Positions 1-9,420 of a stretch of DNA of 64,000 nt are shown here, in pieces. The position numbers and the translations under genes are program-made. The notes beneath the pieces are model-generated. The model searched no databases. It was not told where the DNA came from and worked only from the letters and a program-made list of their open reading frames with translations. The DNA comes from an uncultured Bacilli bacterium. GTDB lineage: Bacteria > Bacillota_I > Bacilli_A > RF39 > UBA660. The stretch's first letter is position 1, and every line of letters begins with the position of its first letter. Where the stretch lies: contig CAKPGL010000003.1 in the NCBI GenBank assembly GCA_934154785.1, positions 24,556-88,555 of the forward strand, read 5' to 3'.

Positions 1-367
1 ATGTTTCACCAATACATACTATGGCTTTCATATTATTACTTACAATATCAATTACTTTTTTGTTAATATCTTCAACACTTTCATAGAAATTACTTAATCT
101 TTCAGAGTGACCAACTATTACATAATTAATTCCTAATTCTAAAACTTGACTAACTGTTATTTCACCCGTAAATGGTTTTATTATTTCTACATTTTGAACA
201 CCAACATCATATTCATGTTTTATAAAATAAGGTATATATATACTAGATGGGCATATAACTACTTGTTTAGTATTTATTTTTTCATTAGCTTTTTTTAAGA
301 ATTTAGAAACATCATTTAAATTCATATAATTCTTATGATTACCTATTATAAGCTTATTTTTTTCCAT
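1..367 (-). CDS. tpiA: Triosephosphate isomerase, N-terminal part (runs off the left edge)
   Basis: Reading the minus strand from the ATG at 367 gives about 122 residues beginning MEKNKLIIGNHKNYMN, then VGHSERL and a final CIGET at the window edge. These match the substrate-binding N/K residues and the catalytic-His segment of triosephosphate isomerase, which interconverts dihydroxyacetone phosphate and glyceraldehyde-3-phosphate in glycolysis. The catalytic Glu lies beyond the window. The start overlaps the end of the upstream glycosyltransferase by 14 bases, and a GAGG-type ribosome site precedes it inside that gene. It is the last visible gene of a pgk-led operon. Confidence 0.93.
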   Translation of the reverse strand, partial: MEKNKLIIGNHKNYMNLNDVSKFLKKANEKINTKQVVICPSSIYIPYFIKHEYDVGVQNVEIIKPFTGEITVSQVLELGINYVIVGHSERLSNFYESVEDINKKVIDIVSNNMKAIVCIGET

Positions 368-1577
368 AAACTACCTCTTTCAATTTATCTTTAAAACTCT
401 TTTTAGCGGTTTTACCAATAGCCAATTTATATACATCCATTGCCCTTTTGGCAAAATATTTAGACGAATAAACTTCACTACTAATTCTTGCCTGATTACC
501 AAGTTTCTTTACTGTTTCGTTGTTATCAAATAAGTTTAATATAATCTTCTTATATTCTTTTTTATTTTTAAATAAATAACCATCTAACCCATTTATAACA
601 ACATTACGAAAACTTTCATCATCTATACATATTACTGGGCGACCTGCCGCCATAGCCTCTATAACAGTTAAGCCTTGTGTTTCTGTTTTAGAAGCAGTAG
701 AAAATACGGTACAAATATTATAGTAAAAAGGAACATCTTCCCAAGGTACTTTACCAGTAAATATAACATTTTCTTCTATTTTCAATTTCTTTACTTGTTT
801 TTCAAACTTTGGTAAATCAGGACCATCACCAACTATAACTAATTTACATTTAGGATTTTTATGAACAAATGTAGCCTGAGCATCTATTAAAAAGTCAATG
901 CTTTTCTCATATCCTAAACGTCCTACATAAAGTATTACAAAATCATCATTTTTTATATTTAAGTTTTCTTTTATTTCTAATACACGTTTTTTATTAATAT
1001 TCTCATCATAAAAACGTTCTATTTCTATACCCGTAGGAATAATATGAATATTTCTATTATAGTTATATTTTTCTTTAAATAATTCATAAGTCTTCTTAGT
1101 TGGAACAATCAATTCTTCAACAGTCGTATCACAGTAAAACTTTGTAAAATACTCTACTAGTTTTTTACTTGGTTTATCAAAATGTCCCTTTGTTATATAA
1201 CCAATATAATCTTCATACATTGTATGATAAGTATGCACTAAAGGTATTTTATATTGTTTCGCTATTACTCTAGCAAATGTACCAACCCCAAATTCAGTTT
1301 GTGTATGTATAATATCTAAATGCCATTTTTTTATATAACTAAGAGCTTTAATAGAATAAATTTCTGTCAAGCGATAGTCATATATGCCTGTAGGAATGCC
1401 TGGCATACGAAGAATATGTTCTTTATCATCATATACAAATTTTAAATTATCTGGATTAACTGTAACAACATAAACTTTATTTCCATCTTTTTCTAAGGCT
1501 TTTTTTAGCATCATAGTACTAGTAGAAACACCATTAATATAAGGAGGATACGTATCAGTAAATAAACCTATTCTCAT
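354..1577 (-). CDS. GT4-family glycosyltransferase, probable diacylglycerol glucosyltransferase
   Basis: The 407-residue protein begins MRIGLFTDTYPPYINGVS, the usual N-terminus of GT4 (GT-B fold) enzymes of the diacylglycerol glucosyltransferase and phosphatidylinositol mannosyltransferase type. The C-terminal nucleotide-sugar domain has GRLGYEKS, VGDGPD and the EX7E-type segment TETQGLTVIEAMAAGRPVI. The ATG at 1577 is chosen because it overlaps the TGA of the upstream flippase-like gene (ATGA) and has an AAGAGG-type site; a longer reading frame upstream is low-complexity and lies inside that gene. Coupling to a flippase-like membrane protein suggests membrane glycolipid synthesis. The exact sugar and acceptor are inferred. 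Confidence 0.85.
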   Translation of the reverse strand: MRIGLFTDTYPPYINGVSTSTMMLKKALEKDGNKVYVVTVNPDNLKFVYDDKEHILRMPGIPTGIYDYRLTEIYSIKALSYIKKWHLDIIHTQTEFGVGTFARVIAKQYKIPLVHTYHTMYEDYIGYITKGHFDKPSKKLVEYFTKFYCDTTVEELIVPTKKTYELFKEKYNYNRNIHIIPTGIEIERFYDENINKKRVLEIKENLNIKNDDFVILYVGRLGYEKSIDFLIDAQATFVHKNPKCKLVIVGDGPDLPKFEKQVKKLKIEENVIFTGKVPWEDVPFYYNICTVFSTASKTETQGLTVIEAMAAGRPVICIDDESFRNVVINGLDGYLFKNKKEYKKIILNLFDNNETVKKLGNQARISSEVYSSKYFAKRAMDVYKLAIGKTAKKSFKDKLKEVVYGKK

Positions 1578-2593
1578 AAAGACTCCTCTTTCTTTCGTAT
1601 ATTTAGGGCAATGGCACCTAAAATCATAATTAAATAATATGTAATAAAACGCCATAAAAGCATTAATGTAGTTAGTTTTCCACCAGTTAAGAAGTTTCCA
1701 AAGAAAGAAACAAAACCATATTCTAATCCTCCAGTACCACCAGGTAAAGGAATAAATGAACCCATTAAAAGGACATAAGCTGACGCTATGATACATTTAA
1801 ATGCTCCAAAACTAGTATAATCACCTATACTATATAGTACAAATAGTGGTACTATATATTCTAAACATAAACCTACAAAATTAAGTAAGATTATTAATAG
1901 AAATTCTTTTTTATTTTTAAGTAATGAAGTAGTTCCGGCTTTTACATTTTTAACATATTCTTCATACATTTTGTTAGTTTTTTCTACATCTTTTACTAAG
2001 TGTAATTTTACTGCTATATTTATAACTTTACGATAAATAAAATTATTGAATTTAGTAGTAAAAGAAACTAAAAATAGAAACACCGCTATACCAGTATTAA
2101 TTAAAAAACCAATTAATACTAGAATTTTTAATCCTTCATTAGCAGTAAATAAATGTAATACATTATTAGCGCAAACCGCCATAATTCCCATCAAAACTAA
2201 CGCTACTTGAAAAACAACAAAACTTTGTAAACAAATATTAGTACTATCTAAAACACTAATACCACTAGATGTTAAAGAATAAACCTGATAAGGTTGTCCA
2301 CCAGTAGAAGTTGGTGTAATAGTATCAAAAAATTTAGTTTTAAATTTTAATTTAACTGTTTGCCATAAGGTATAATCTTTATTATATTTTTTTATTATTA
2401 AGTGCATGCTAACACTTGATAAAAAATAATAACCAAGTACACTAATTACCGCAATTAAAAACCACCATATATTAGCATTTCTTAATTCCTGTACTACATC
2501 ATCAAAATCGTTTCTTAAGGAAAAATATAAAACTACAATCGTTAATAAAAGGACAATTAATAAACTTAATTTATTTTTGATTGTTTTTTTCAT
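1574..2593 (-). CDS. Lysylphosphatidylglycerol-synthase/flippase-like (UPF0104) membrane protein
   Basis: This 339-residue protein has about eight hydrophobic segments and the family hallmarks TPTSTGGQPYQVYSL in the middle and PLPGGTGGLEYGF near the C-terminus, both typical of the MprF flippase-like/YbhN family. It lacks the cytosolic lysyl-transferase domain of full MprF. It overlaps the downstream glycosyltransferase by 4 bases and the upstream small gene by 23 bases, so the three are translated together. A role in translocating the glycolipid made by the neighbouring GT4 enzyme is an inference from context. Confidence 0.8.
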   Translation of the reverse strand: MKKTIKNKLSLLIVLLLTIVVLYFSLRNDFDDVVQELRNANIWWFLIAVISVLGYYFLSSVSMHLIIKKYNKDYTLWQTVKLKFKTKFFDTITPTSTGGQPYQVYSLTSSGISVLDSTNICLQSFVVFQVALVLMGIMAVCANNVLHLFTANEGLKILVLIGFLINTGIAVFLFLVSFTTKFNNFIYRKVINIAVKLHLVKDVEKTNKMYEEYVKNVKAGTTSLLKNKKEFLLIILLNFVGLCLEYIVPLFVLYSIGDYTSFGAFKCIIASAYVLLMGSFIPLPGGTGGLEYGFVSFFGNFLTGGKLTTLMLLWRFITYYLIMILGAIALNIRKKEESL

Positions 2594-2990
2594 TAACTTT
2601 AAAACTCAATAGCATATTTCCTTTTAAACGATTTACAATATATTCATCAAAAAAATTAGTAGGTATTTCTTCATTTAAGTTTTCTTCCGCAATAGTAACT
2701 TTAGTCTTATAACCATATTCATTAAAATCTCTACTTAAAACATAAACTAAATGACCAATAATCTTTTTAGCTTTATAAACTAATGCTAAATCAATTATAG
2801 GGAATTTAGTATCTTTAGTTATTTTTTCAGGTTCGTATAAAATTTTGGGATTATCATCAACAATTTCTATTAATCTATCACAAGTACGAGTATTCATACT
2901 TTCTAAATTTTGTACATATAAAGATAGTTGTACTTTATCTTCCATACTATCTTTGTTAATTCCTGATTTAATTTGACACTCACTTATCAT
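2571..2990 (-). CDS. Uncharacterised 139-residue protein between pgk and flippase gene
   Basis: I do not recognise a family. The product is soluble, charged and without signal peptide or membrane segment. The start at 2990 is preceded by a GGGAGTAGGTG ribosome site, better than that of the alternative Met 16 (MEDKVQ). It overlaps the end of pgk by 11 bases and the start of the flippase gene by 23 bases, so it is a genuine member of the operon. Alternating hydrophobic stretches (FPIIDLALVYKAKKIIGHLVYVL) suggest a small alpha/beta fold. Function unknown. Confidence 0.65.
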   Translation of the reverse strand: MISECQIKSGINKDSMEDKVQLSLYVQNLESMNTRTCDRLIEIVDDNPKILYEPEKITKDTKFPIIDLALVYKAKKIIGHLVYVLSRDFNEYGYKTKVTIAEENLNEEIPTNFFDEYIVNRLKGNMLLSFKVNEKNNQK

Positions 2991-4164
2991 CTATAACACC
3001 TACTCCCGGCAATATTTTTCCTTCTAATAATTCTAATGAAGCACCGCCACCGGTAGATACGTGAGTAAAACTATCTTTTAACCCAAACTTATTTACTGCA
3101 GCAGTAGTATCTCCACCACCAACAACAGTTATTTTATTTGAATCTGCTAAAATCTGCATAATTTTTTTAGTTCCATTTGCAAATTTTTCATTTTCAAACA
3201 TTCCAAGAGGACCATTCCATATAATAGTATTACTCTCATCTATATATTGTTTAAATATTTTAACAGTTCCATTACCTATATCAAGCCCTATATCAGATGG
3301 TTTTACATCACTTAAAAAACATTCTTTAATAGTACCATTACCATCAATATTATCACAATATACACCATCTATTGGTAAAATAATTTTATCTGGATAAGTA
3401 TCTAATATTCTTCTGCAAAAATCTAGGCTATCTTCATCAACAAGGGATTTTCCTACAGGTAGACCACTTGCTAATAAAAAACTATATGCCATTGCGCCAC
3501 CAATTAAAATATAATCTGCTTTTTTTACTAAGTTTTCTATAACACTTATTTTATCAGCAACTTTAGCGCCACCTAAAATAATTGTTAAAGGACGTTTAGG
3601 TTTATCAATAACTTCTGATAAATATTTTAATTCTTTTTCCATCAATAAACCTATACCATTAGGTAAGTTAGATGCAATGCCAACATTAGAAGCATGAGAA
3701 CGATGTGATGTGCCAAATGCATCATTTATAAATATATCACCTAAAGAAGCCCAATAACGTCCTAACTTTTTATCATTAGAACTTTCTAATTTTCCATTTA
3801 AATCTTCAAAGCGAGTATTTTCCATAAGTAATACTTCACCATTTTTTAAATTTAATATAGCTTGTTCTAACTTTTTACCTTGAGTTTCAGGAACAAAAAT
3901 AACTTCTTTATTTAATAAATTACTAAGTTCTTTAGCGATAGGCTGTAAAGTATAAAGTTTTTTATCCGCTAATTCTTTAACTCTTCCTAAATGACTCATT
4001 AAAATAACTCTAGCACTATTTTTAATTGCGTACATTATAGTAGGCAAACTTTCAACAATACGATTATTATCCGTGATAACGCCATCTTTTATAGGTACAT
4101 TTAAATCACACCTAATAATTACTTTTTTACCACGTAAATCAAAATCTCTAATTGTCTTCTTCAT
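2980..4164 (-). CDS. pgk: Phosphoglycerate kinase
   Basis: Full-length 394-residue phosphoglycerate kinase, transferring phosphate from 1,3-bisphosphoglycerate to ADP. Visible signatures are RCDLNVPI near residue 20, MSHLGR, ENTRFED, DAFGTSHR, GGAKVADKI (hinge region), GGGDTTAAV and the C-terminal STGGGASLELLEGK nucleotide-binding loop. The ATG at 4164 follows AGGAGG by 5 bases. It is the first gene of the operon pgk - 139 aa - flippase - GT4 - tpiA, behind a consensus promoter. Confidence 0.98.
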   Translation of the reverse strand: MKKTIRDFDLRGKKVIIRCDLNVPIKDGVITDNNRIVESLPTIMYAIKNSARVILMSHLGRVKELADKKLYTLQPIAKELSNLLNKEVIFVPETQGKKLEQAILNLKNGEVLLMENTRFEDLNGKLESSNDKKLGRYWASLGDIFINDAFGTSHRSHASNVGIASNLPNGIGLLMEKELKYLSEVIDKPKRPLTIILGGAKVADKISVIENLVKKADYILIGGAMAYSFLLASGLPVGKSLVDEDSLDFCRRILDTYPDKIILPIDGVYCDNIDGNGTIKECFLSDVKPSDIGLDIGNGTVKIFKQYIDESNTIIWNGPLGMFENEKFANGTKKIMQILADSNKITVVGGGDTTAAVNKFGLKDSFTHVSTGGGASLELLEGKILPGVGVIDDK

Positions 4165-4194
4165 ACTAACCTCCTATTATTTGTCCTATAAATA

Positions 4195-4223
4195 ATTATA
4201 GGGAATATATCAAATAAAGTCAA
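4195..4223 (-). promoter_or_regulatory. SigA-type promoter of the pgk operon
   Basis: On the minus strand TTGACT is followed after 17 bases by TATAAT, 31 bases upstream of the pgk start codon. It is a near-consensus housekeeping promoter placed correctly for the operon. Confidence 0.8.
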
Positions 4224-4271
4224 TAATACTAAAACTATTTAAGCTATTAACAGGAACATACATATACATTA

Positions 4272-6743
4272 TTATACAAGTGGTTTATAATTATAATTTA
4301 AAATAATATTATTATCAAAATCATATTCTACAAGTAATGCACCAAGTTCATTTCCTTTATAACATAAAATTGAAATATAAGTTTTACCATCAATAATTAA
4401 AACATCACCAAAGTTTTTATAAAATACATATTTACCTAAACTATCATCAAGTATTTTACTTATATTATAGTTATCACTAATTAGCAAGTTTAACTCCTCT
4501 TTATATTTAGAATTATAAAAGTCTTTACGATAATCGATTATACTTCTTAACATATATTTAAATTTACTATCATTCATAAAACCATTATCTTTTTTATATT
4601 TATATAAATCTATTAAAGCATCAACTATTAATATGGTATCACTACCATTATAATTAATTTGAGTTTGATTAGATAATGCGTTAATTAATTTATCTGTATC
4701 ATCATAACTATAACCAATATCTAACCATATCTTTTTAAAATATATATCACTTTCAAAAAACCATTTTTCTACTTCTTTGGAACCACAAATATATTCTAAT
4801 GCTTCTAGTATCGTAGGAGCGGGACTATAAGCACTTATTTCACTTGTAAAGTATTTTCCCGAATAAGTTTCTGCACCTGATTCTGTTATAAAGTTAGAAT
4901 CTATCCTAATTAAATCACAATTACTACTATATCCATTTTTTAAAACATAATCGTCATTACATTTATAAATATTATACTTATTATTATGATGATTAAATGA
5001 GAAATCAACAAAATGCATAAGTTCATGATATAAAGTATTATTTGTTGTTTCTTTTAAACTTATTTTTACATCTGAATCATAGTATTCTCCCGCTACTCCA
5101 GGTCGTAAATTATCATTGATTTCAATATTTAACTTTTTTAATTCCTTTAAAAAGCCTAGTTCATCTAAATAATCTTTATTATCTACAATAACTTCAAACA
5201 TATCCATTACTTGTTTTTTATACTGAAGTAATGAATTATTATTTTCTACTATATAAGCATATTTTTTAAATAATAAACTATTAGCTTCTATTTTATCTTT
5301 TATATTATTTAAATCATATTTACTAATTATTTGATCAATATCTACATCAATATCTTCTAAATAATCTATGTTTATTTCATTATTAGATCCTAATTTATAA
5401 ATATAAGTGTTAAATAAAGTTTTAGCTACAATATAGTTATTATTTATACTAATAGAATCATACAAGTTATTAGATACTTTTTTGCCATCTCTATATAATA
5501 TTTTATTATAATTGTCATTTGTGACTTCACAGAAATTATTATAAGAGCAATTAGCATACTCAAAATTATCTGAAATATTATTTAATTTATCATCAGTAAA
5601 ATATGATAAGTTTTCTTGTGTATCATAAACTTGATAATAACCAGAATTTATATAATAAATTCCTTTATTATCTACTATTTCTTCACCCAACTTATTATAT
5701 ACTCTATAAGTAGATACACCATTTATATTATCATAATTATAAGAACTAATATAATCACCTGTTTTACTAAATGTAGATGCTTCTAGTAATTTATTATTAA
5801 TAAATAATATACTAGTTTTATTATTAGAACCAACTATAACATTATCAAATAATTCTTCATAATAAAGCATACATTTATCTATAATTATATTGTTGTTTTT
5901 ATCAACTAATTTACTACCAATATTACATGTATCTCTATACATATGATAATTATCATTTATTTTAGTACCATTCTGATAAACATTATTTTTATAAATATAC
6001 ATAGTATCATTAGAAGTACTTATAATTAAATTTTCATCTATAGTAGCGTTTTCTATCAATACTGTTTTATCTACAGTATTAAAAATTTTATAACTATCAC
6101 TATTATTAATAGCTACAAAAGTTATATTATTATCACTATTATTAAAGGTCATATAACTATCAAATTGGGGATATTCTTGTTTATTATTTAAATCAACCAT
6201 TAAATTATATTTTTTATCGTTAAAAGTTAAAAACATAACATCATTAATAATATCTAAAGAAAAAGAATTGTTTTTTATAAATATTTGTTCTACAAAATAA
6301 TCAGGTAAAGTATATATAACCTGCATATTATTATCATAGATTTTATCATCTATTATTAAGTAATTAATAGTATTATTTGTGTTATAAACAGGTAAATTAT
6401 AATTACCAGTTAGAATAGTATTACCATCTTTATCTATAACAGAAGTCTTATTACCAAAATTAATTATTATATATTTATCCTGAAATACTTCATAATTCTT
6501 AATTTTAGCATTATATTGATATACCACTTCTTTAGAAAAGTTATACACAATAAAACTATCATCATTTGATTTAATATAAAAATCACTATATACAGAAATA
6601 TCTGGATCATTTATAACAATTGTTTCATTTATGTTAAGTGGTTTTTCACTTTCCAAATTTTTAGGCATTATAAAATAAAAATATAAACTACTACCTAATA
6701 AAATTAAAATAACAAAACTAAATATAACATTTCTTTTTTTCAT
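4272..6743 (-). CDS. Membrane-anchored putative zinc metalloprotease (HELMH) with a long N-terminal repeat domain
   Basis: The 823-residue protein starts with a short basic stretch and one hydrophobic segment (residues 6-27), with no lipobox Cys, so it is probably anchored outside the membrane. Residues about 30-450 are Asn/Asp/Tyr-rich and contain recurring units such as VIDKDGNTIL and VVDNKGIYYI, reminiscent of WG/beta-propeller repeats. Residues about 520-720 hold YHELMHFVDF (H573, E574, H577), a gluzincin-type HExxH zinc site, with ESGAETYSG about 45 residues later as a possible third ligand. The same arrangement occurs in the protein at 61740-63296. Monocistronic; substrate unknown. Confidence 0.6.
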   Translation of the reverse strand: MKKRNVIFSFVILILLGSSLYFYFIMPKNLESEKPLNINETIVINDPDISVYSDFYIKSNDDSFIVYNFSKEVVYQYNAKIKNYEVFQDKYIIINFGNKTSVIDKDGNTILTGNYNLPVYNTNNTINYLIIDDKIYDNNMQVIYTLPDYFVEQIFIKNNSFSLDIINDVMFLTFNDKKYNLMVDLNNKQEYPQFDSYMTFNNSDNNITFVAINNSDSYKIFNTVDKTVLIENATIDENLIISTSNDTMYIYKNNVYQNGTKINDNYHMYRDTCNIGSKLVDKNNNIIIDKCMLYYEELFDNVIVGSNNKTSILFINNKLLEASTFSKTGDYISSYNYDNINGVSTYRVYNKLGEEIVDNKGIYYINSGYYQVYDTQENLSYFTDDKLNNISDNFEYANCSYNNFCEVTNDNYNKILYRDGKKVSNNLYDSISINNNYIVAKTLFNTYIYKLGSNNEINIDYLEDIDVDIDQIISKYDLNNIKDKIEANSLLFKKYAYIVENNNSLLQYKKQVMDMFEVIVDNKDYLDELGFLKELKKLNIEINDNLRPGVAGEYYDSDVKISLKETTNNTLYHELMHFVDFSFNHHNNKYNIYKCNDDYVLKNGYSSNCDLIRIDSNFITESGAETYSGKYFTSEISAYSPAPTILEALEYICGSKEVEKWFFESDIYFKKIWLDIGYSYDDTDKLINALSNQTQINYNGSDTILIVDALIDLYKYKKDNGFMNDSKFKYMLRSIIDYRKDFYNSKYKEELNLLISDNYNISKILDDSLGKYVFYKNFGDVLIIDGKTYISILCYKGNELGALLVEYDFDNNIILNYNYKPLV

Positions 6744-7072
6744 ATAATTTTCTCCTATTATTTTAATATAAATATTATTTAGAGGTTTATTTATTAGAGG
6801 TACATTTACGTCACCATTATAGTTTTTTATTTTTCAAGATTTCTTCGACGTAATACCACCACACATTCAACATATGTTGAATTAATATTATAAATAGTAT
6901 AACCTTATAGTATATAATTATTACGTCTATCACATAACCCACATTTTATCAAATTAAACTTAATTTTATAAATAATTAACAACCTAGTTTATCTTTCGCT
7001 ATACTTAATCCATACTTGTGCAATACATTCTTTGCAATTCCAACATCATATTTATAAATTAATCCGTCGGGA
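6744..7072. other. Gene-free stretch with an orphan C-terminal coding fragment
   Basis: No complete gene is visible. On the minus strand about 31 sense codons (SPDGLIYKYDVGIAK... ending KDKLGC and TAA at about 6980) abut the 3' end of the recombinase gene in another frame. They look like the tail of a gene cut off at the element edge. A short palindrome (CAACATATGTTG) lies near 6868. Confidence 0.35.
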
Positions 7073-8748
7073 CTATTTTTCCAGATTGGTTGTTCTAAAT
7101 GACACGCTTTCTTTATTGTTAGTCTTACCTATTTCACATTTATAATTAGAACCTATTTTCAAAATAAAATTAGTAACATTTTCATCTATATTACCATCTT
7201 TATCTATTTCTCCAATTATAATTTTATCCACTAAATTTTCAAATAAAACTTCATCAAATTCTTTTATATTTTTTTGTTCTTCAAATACTTTTTCAACAAT
7301 ATCTAGTTGTTTAATAATACTTTTTTTATTAAGGTTAGATGTTTCATAATTACTTATATCAATATTTATCTTTTTTATTTTTTCATTTATTTCATTCTCC
7401 TTTGTAGTATAAGCATTTTTATTCACATAATCATCAAGTTTCATATCAATCAAATTTGATAATCTCTTTTCTAATTGTTCTTTTTCTTGTTTTAAATTAT
7501 TTAAAATATCTTTATTATTATCTTCATTTAAAATATTCTTAATAGCACCAAATAATTTATCTTTAGTCTTATGCTTTTCTTTAACTATATAATTATAAAT
7601 TTGAATAAATATACTTTGTAAAATATTTTCATTGATAAATATTGACTTACTACATTCCTCAATATTAGTTATTCTTTTAGAACAAGACCAATATATTTTT
7701 TGTGAACCATCTTTTCTTTTACCACTTGTTCTTCTAACAAAAGTATTTCCACAAATACCACAATATATTTTACTACTAAATGGATACCTTTTACTAAATT
7801 TATTTCCGTGTTGTTTTCCCTCGGGTATCATTTCTTTACTTCTTTTAGAATAAATATCTTTTGCTTTATCCCAAACTTCACGAGTAATAATACCTTGATG
7901 ATGATCTTTTGAGTAATACTTTTCTTTTTCTCCAAAATTAATTGCTTTTTTATGAGTTAACGGACTAATTGAATATGTTTTCTGATTTATTAAATCTACA
8001 ACATATTTTTCATTCCTTATTATTTGCCTTACTGATGATGGATTCCAATTTCCACCACGATTAGTTTTAACCTTTTCTTCATTTAATTTTTTAGCTATGG
8101 TATATGAACCTATACCATTAACATACCAATTAAATATCTGTCTAACTACTTCTGCTTGTTCTTCATTAATTTTTAATTCTTTAGTTTCTTTAATCCAATC
8201 ATAACCAAAGCATTTAACATTACCAACAAACTCTCCACGTTTCATCTTTGCCTTTAAAACAAGTTTAACATTCATAGATAGTGATTCACTTTCTGCTTGA
8301 GCAAAAGCACTATAAAGAGTTAAAAACATTTCATTATCTAAAAGTAAAGTATGAATATTTTCTTTTTCAAAATAAACATCGATATTATGATCACGAAGTA
8401 ATCTCACATTATTTAAAGTATCTACCGTATTTCTAGCAAATCTTGAAATTGATTTTGCTATTATAATGTCTATCTTTCCACCTAAAGCATCATCTATTAT
8501 TCTTTGAAATTCACATCTATTTTTAATTTGTGTCCCACTAATCCCCTCATCTGCGTATATTCCTACAAATTCCCATTCGGGATTAGTTTTAATATATTCG
8601 GAATAATGTTTTATTTGTGATTCATAACTTGTTAATTGTTCTTCACTGTCTGTACTTACTCTTGCATAAGCACAAACTTTCTTTAATGTTTTTTAATGGA
8701 TTTTTCTGTTGTTTTGAGATTAGCTGTAACAACCTCAACTTGTGCCAT
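7073..8748 (-). pseudogene. Serine recombinase, large type, frameshifted near its start
   Basis: From the ATG at 8748 (ribosome site GAGAGAGG) translation reads MAQVEVVTANLKTTEKSIKKH and stops. One frame over, from about 8685, the protein continues KKVCAYARVSTDSEEQLTSYE with the catalytic-Ser ARVST motif, then ISRFARNT, and runs unbroken to 7073. One extra A in the six-A tract at 8689-8694 would fuse both parts into a protein of about 558 residues. The order is resolvase catalytic domain, recombinase domain, zinc-ribbon CGICGNTF...CSKR and C-terminal coiled coil. It is a site-specific integrase of a mobile element; a truncated form could start at the GTG at 8407, but would lack the catalytic Ser. 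Confidence 0.85.
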
Positions 8749-8866
8749 TTATACCTCTCTCTCATAATTTATTTTTTATTGAACTTGCAACACGTTCTCA
8801 ATAAATATTATACTATTTTTTTATTATTTCGTAAATTTATTAATAAAAACTTTGTATTTTTTTCTT

Positions 8867-8989
8867 TTAAAATATAATATTGTTTTCAGTAATTATATCT
8901 AATTTTAATAATTTTGATATTACTGATAAGTTAATTAATTTATCAATTATACTATCTATTTCTAATTGTGTTAAATTTTTAGTATCTAT
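8867..8989 (-). CDS. Small SHOCT-like accessory ORF upstream of the recombinase, no ATG start
   Basis: Forty codons (IDTKNLTQLEIDSIIDKLIN... ending DIITENNIIF) follow a strong GGGGGA ribosome site by seven bases, but the first codon there is ATA. The sequence resembles the short helical SHOCT-type proteins commonly found before recombinase genes in Firmicute elements. It may be a decayed gene or use a rare ATA start. The rest of 8749-9174 shows no other gene. Confidence 0.35.
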   Translation of the reverse strand: MDTKNLTQLEIDSIIDKLINLSVISKLLKLDIITENNIIF

Positions 8990-9174
8990 AATAGTTCCCC
9001 CTTTATTTTATATATTTAATAATTTTTAATTTGCTAATCTCAATCCTTTCCATTATCTATTTAAAATTTTTTAACAATTTTTCAAGTTTTATTTATTTCT
9101 CTTTTATAGTAAATAAATGTATCTTTTAAAACTCATGTATTCAATTATTATATAATATGAAATCATTTAATATA

Positions 9175-9420
9175 TTAAATTTCTTTTTCATATTCTATTT
9201 CTTTTAATATTTCTTGATAAGTTATTTCTCTTGTGGTGGAATCACAATTAAAATATAAAATATCTTCTGTTTTATCTACAACTTTAACTTTATTGCAACT
9301 ATTTAAATAAATCTTAAATTCATTTATATTTATATTTTTCTTTAAATAATCTAAAATATAAAATTGTTCTATTGTATCAACTCTATTTTTTGGAATATCT
9401 TCCTTGCTTAATTCTTTCAT
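9175..9420 (-). CDS. Uncharacterised 81-residue protein of the recombinase module
   Basis: A short soluble acidic protein starting MKELSKEDIPKNRVDT behind AAAGGAGAATGTA, a good ribosome site. It has no recognisable domain, signal or membrane segment. It sits upstream of the small SHOCT-like ORF and the recombinase, in the same direction, so it is probably cargo or accessory of that element. Function unknown. Confidence 0.5.
   Translation of the reverse strand: MKELSKEDIPKNRVDTIEQFYILDYLKKNININEFKIYLNSCNKVKVVDKTEDILYFNCDSTTREITYQEILKEIEYEKEI

Noticed and set aside
1578..1796. N-terminal extension of the glycosyltransferase
   Set aside because: The extra 73 residues are Trp/Phe/Tyr-rich antisense-like sequence inside the upstream gene; the ATGA overlap and family alignment support the start at 1577.
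8617..8877. Plus-strand ORF of 86 codons
   Set aside because: It is antisense to the recombinase N-terminus and its leader, Leu/Phe-rich and without a ribosome site.
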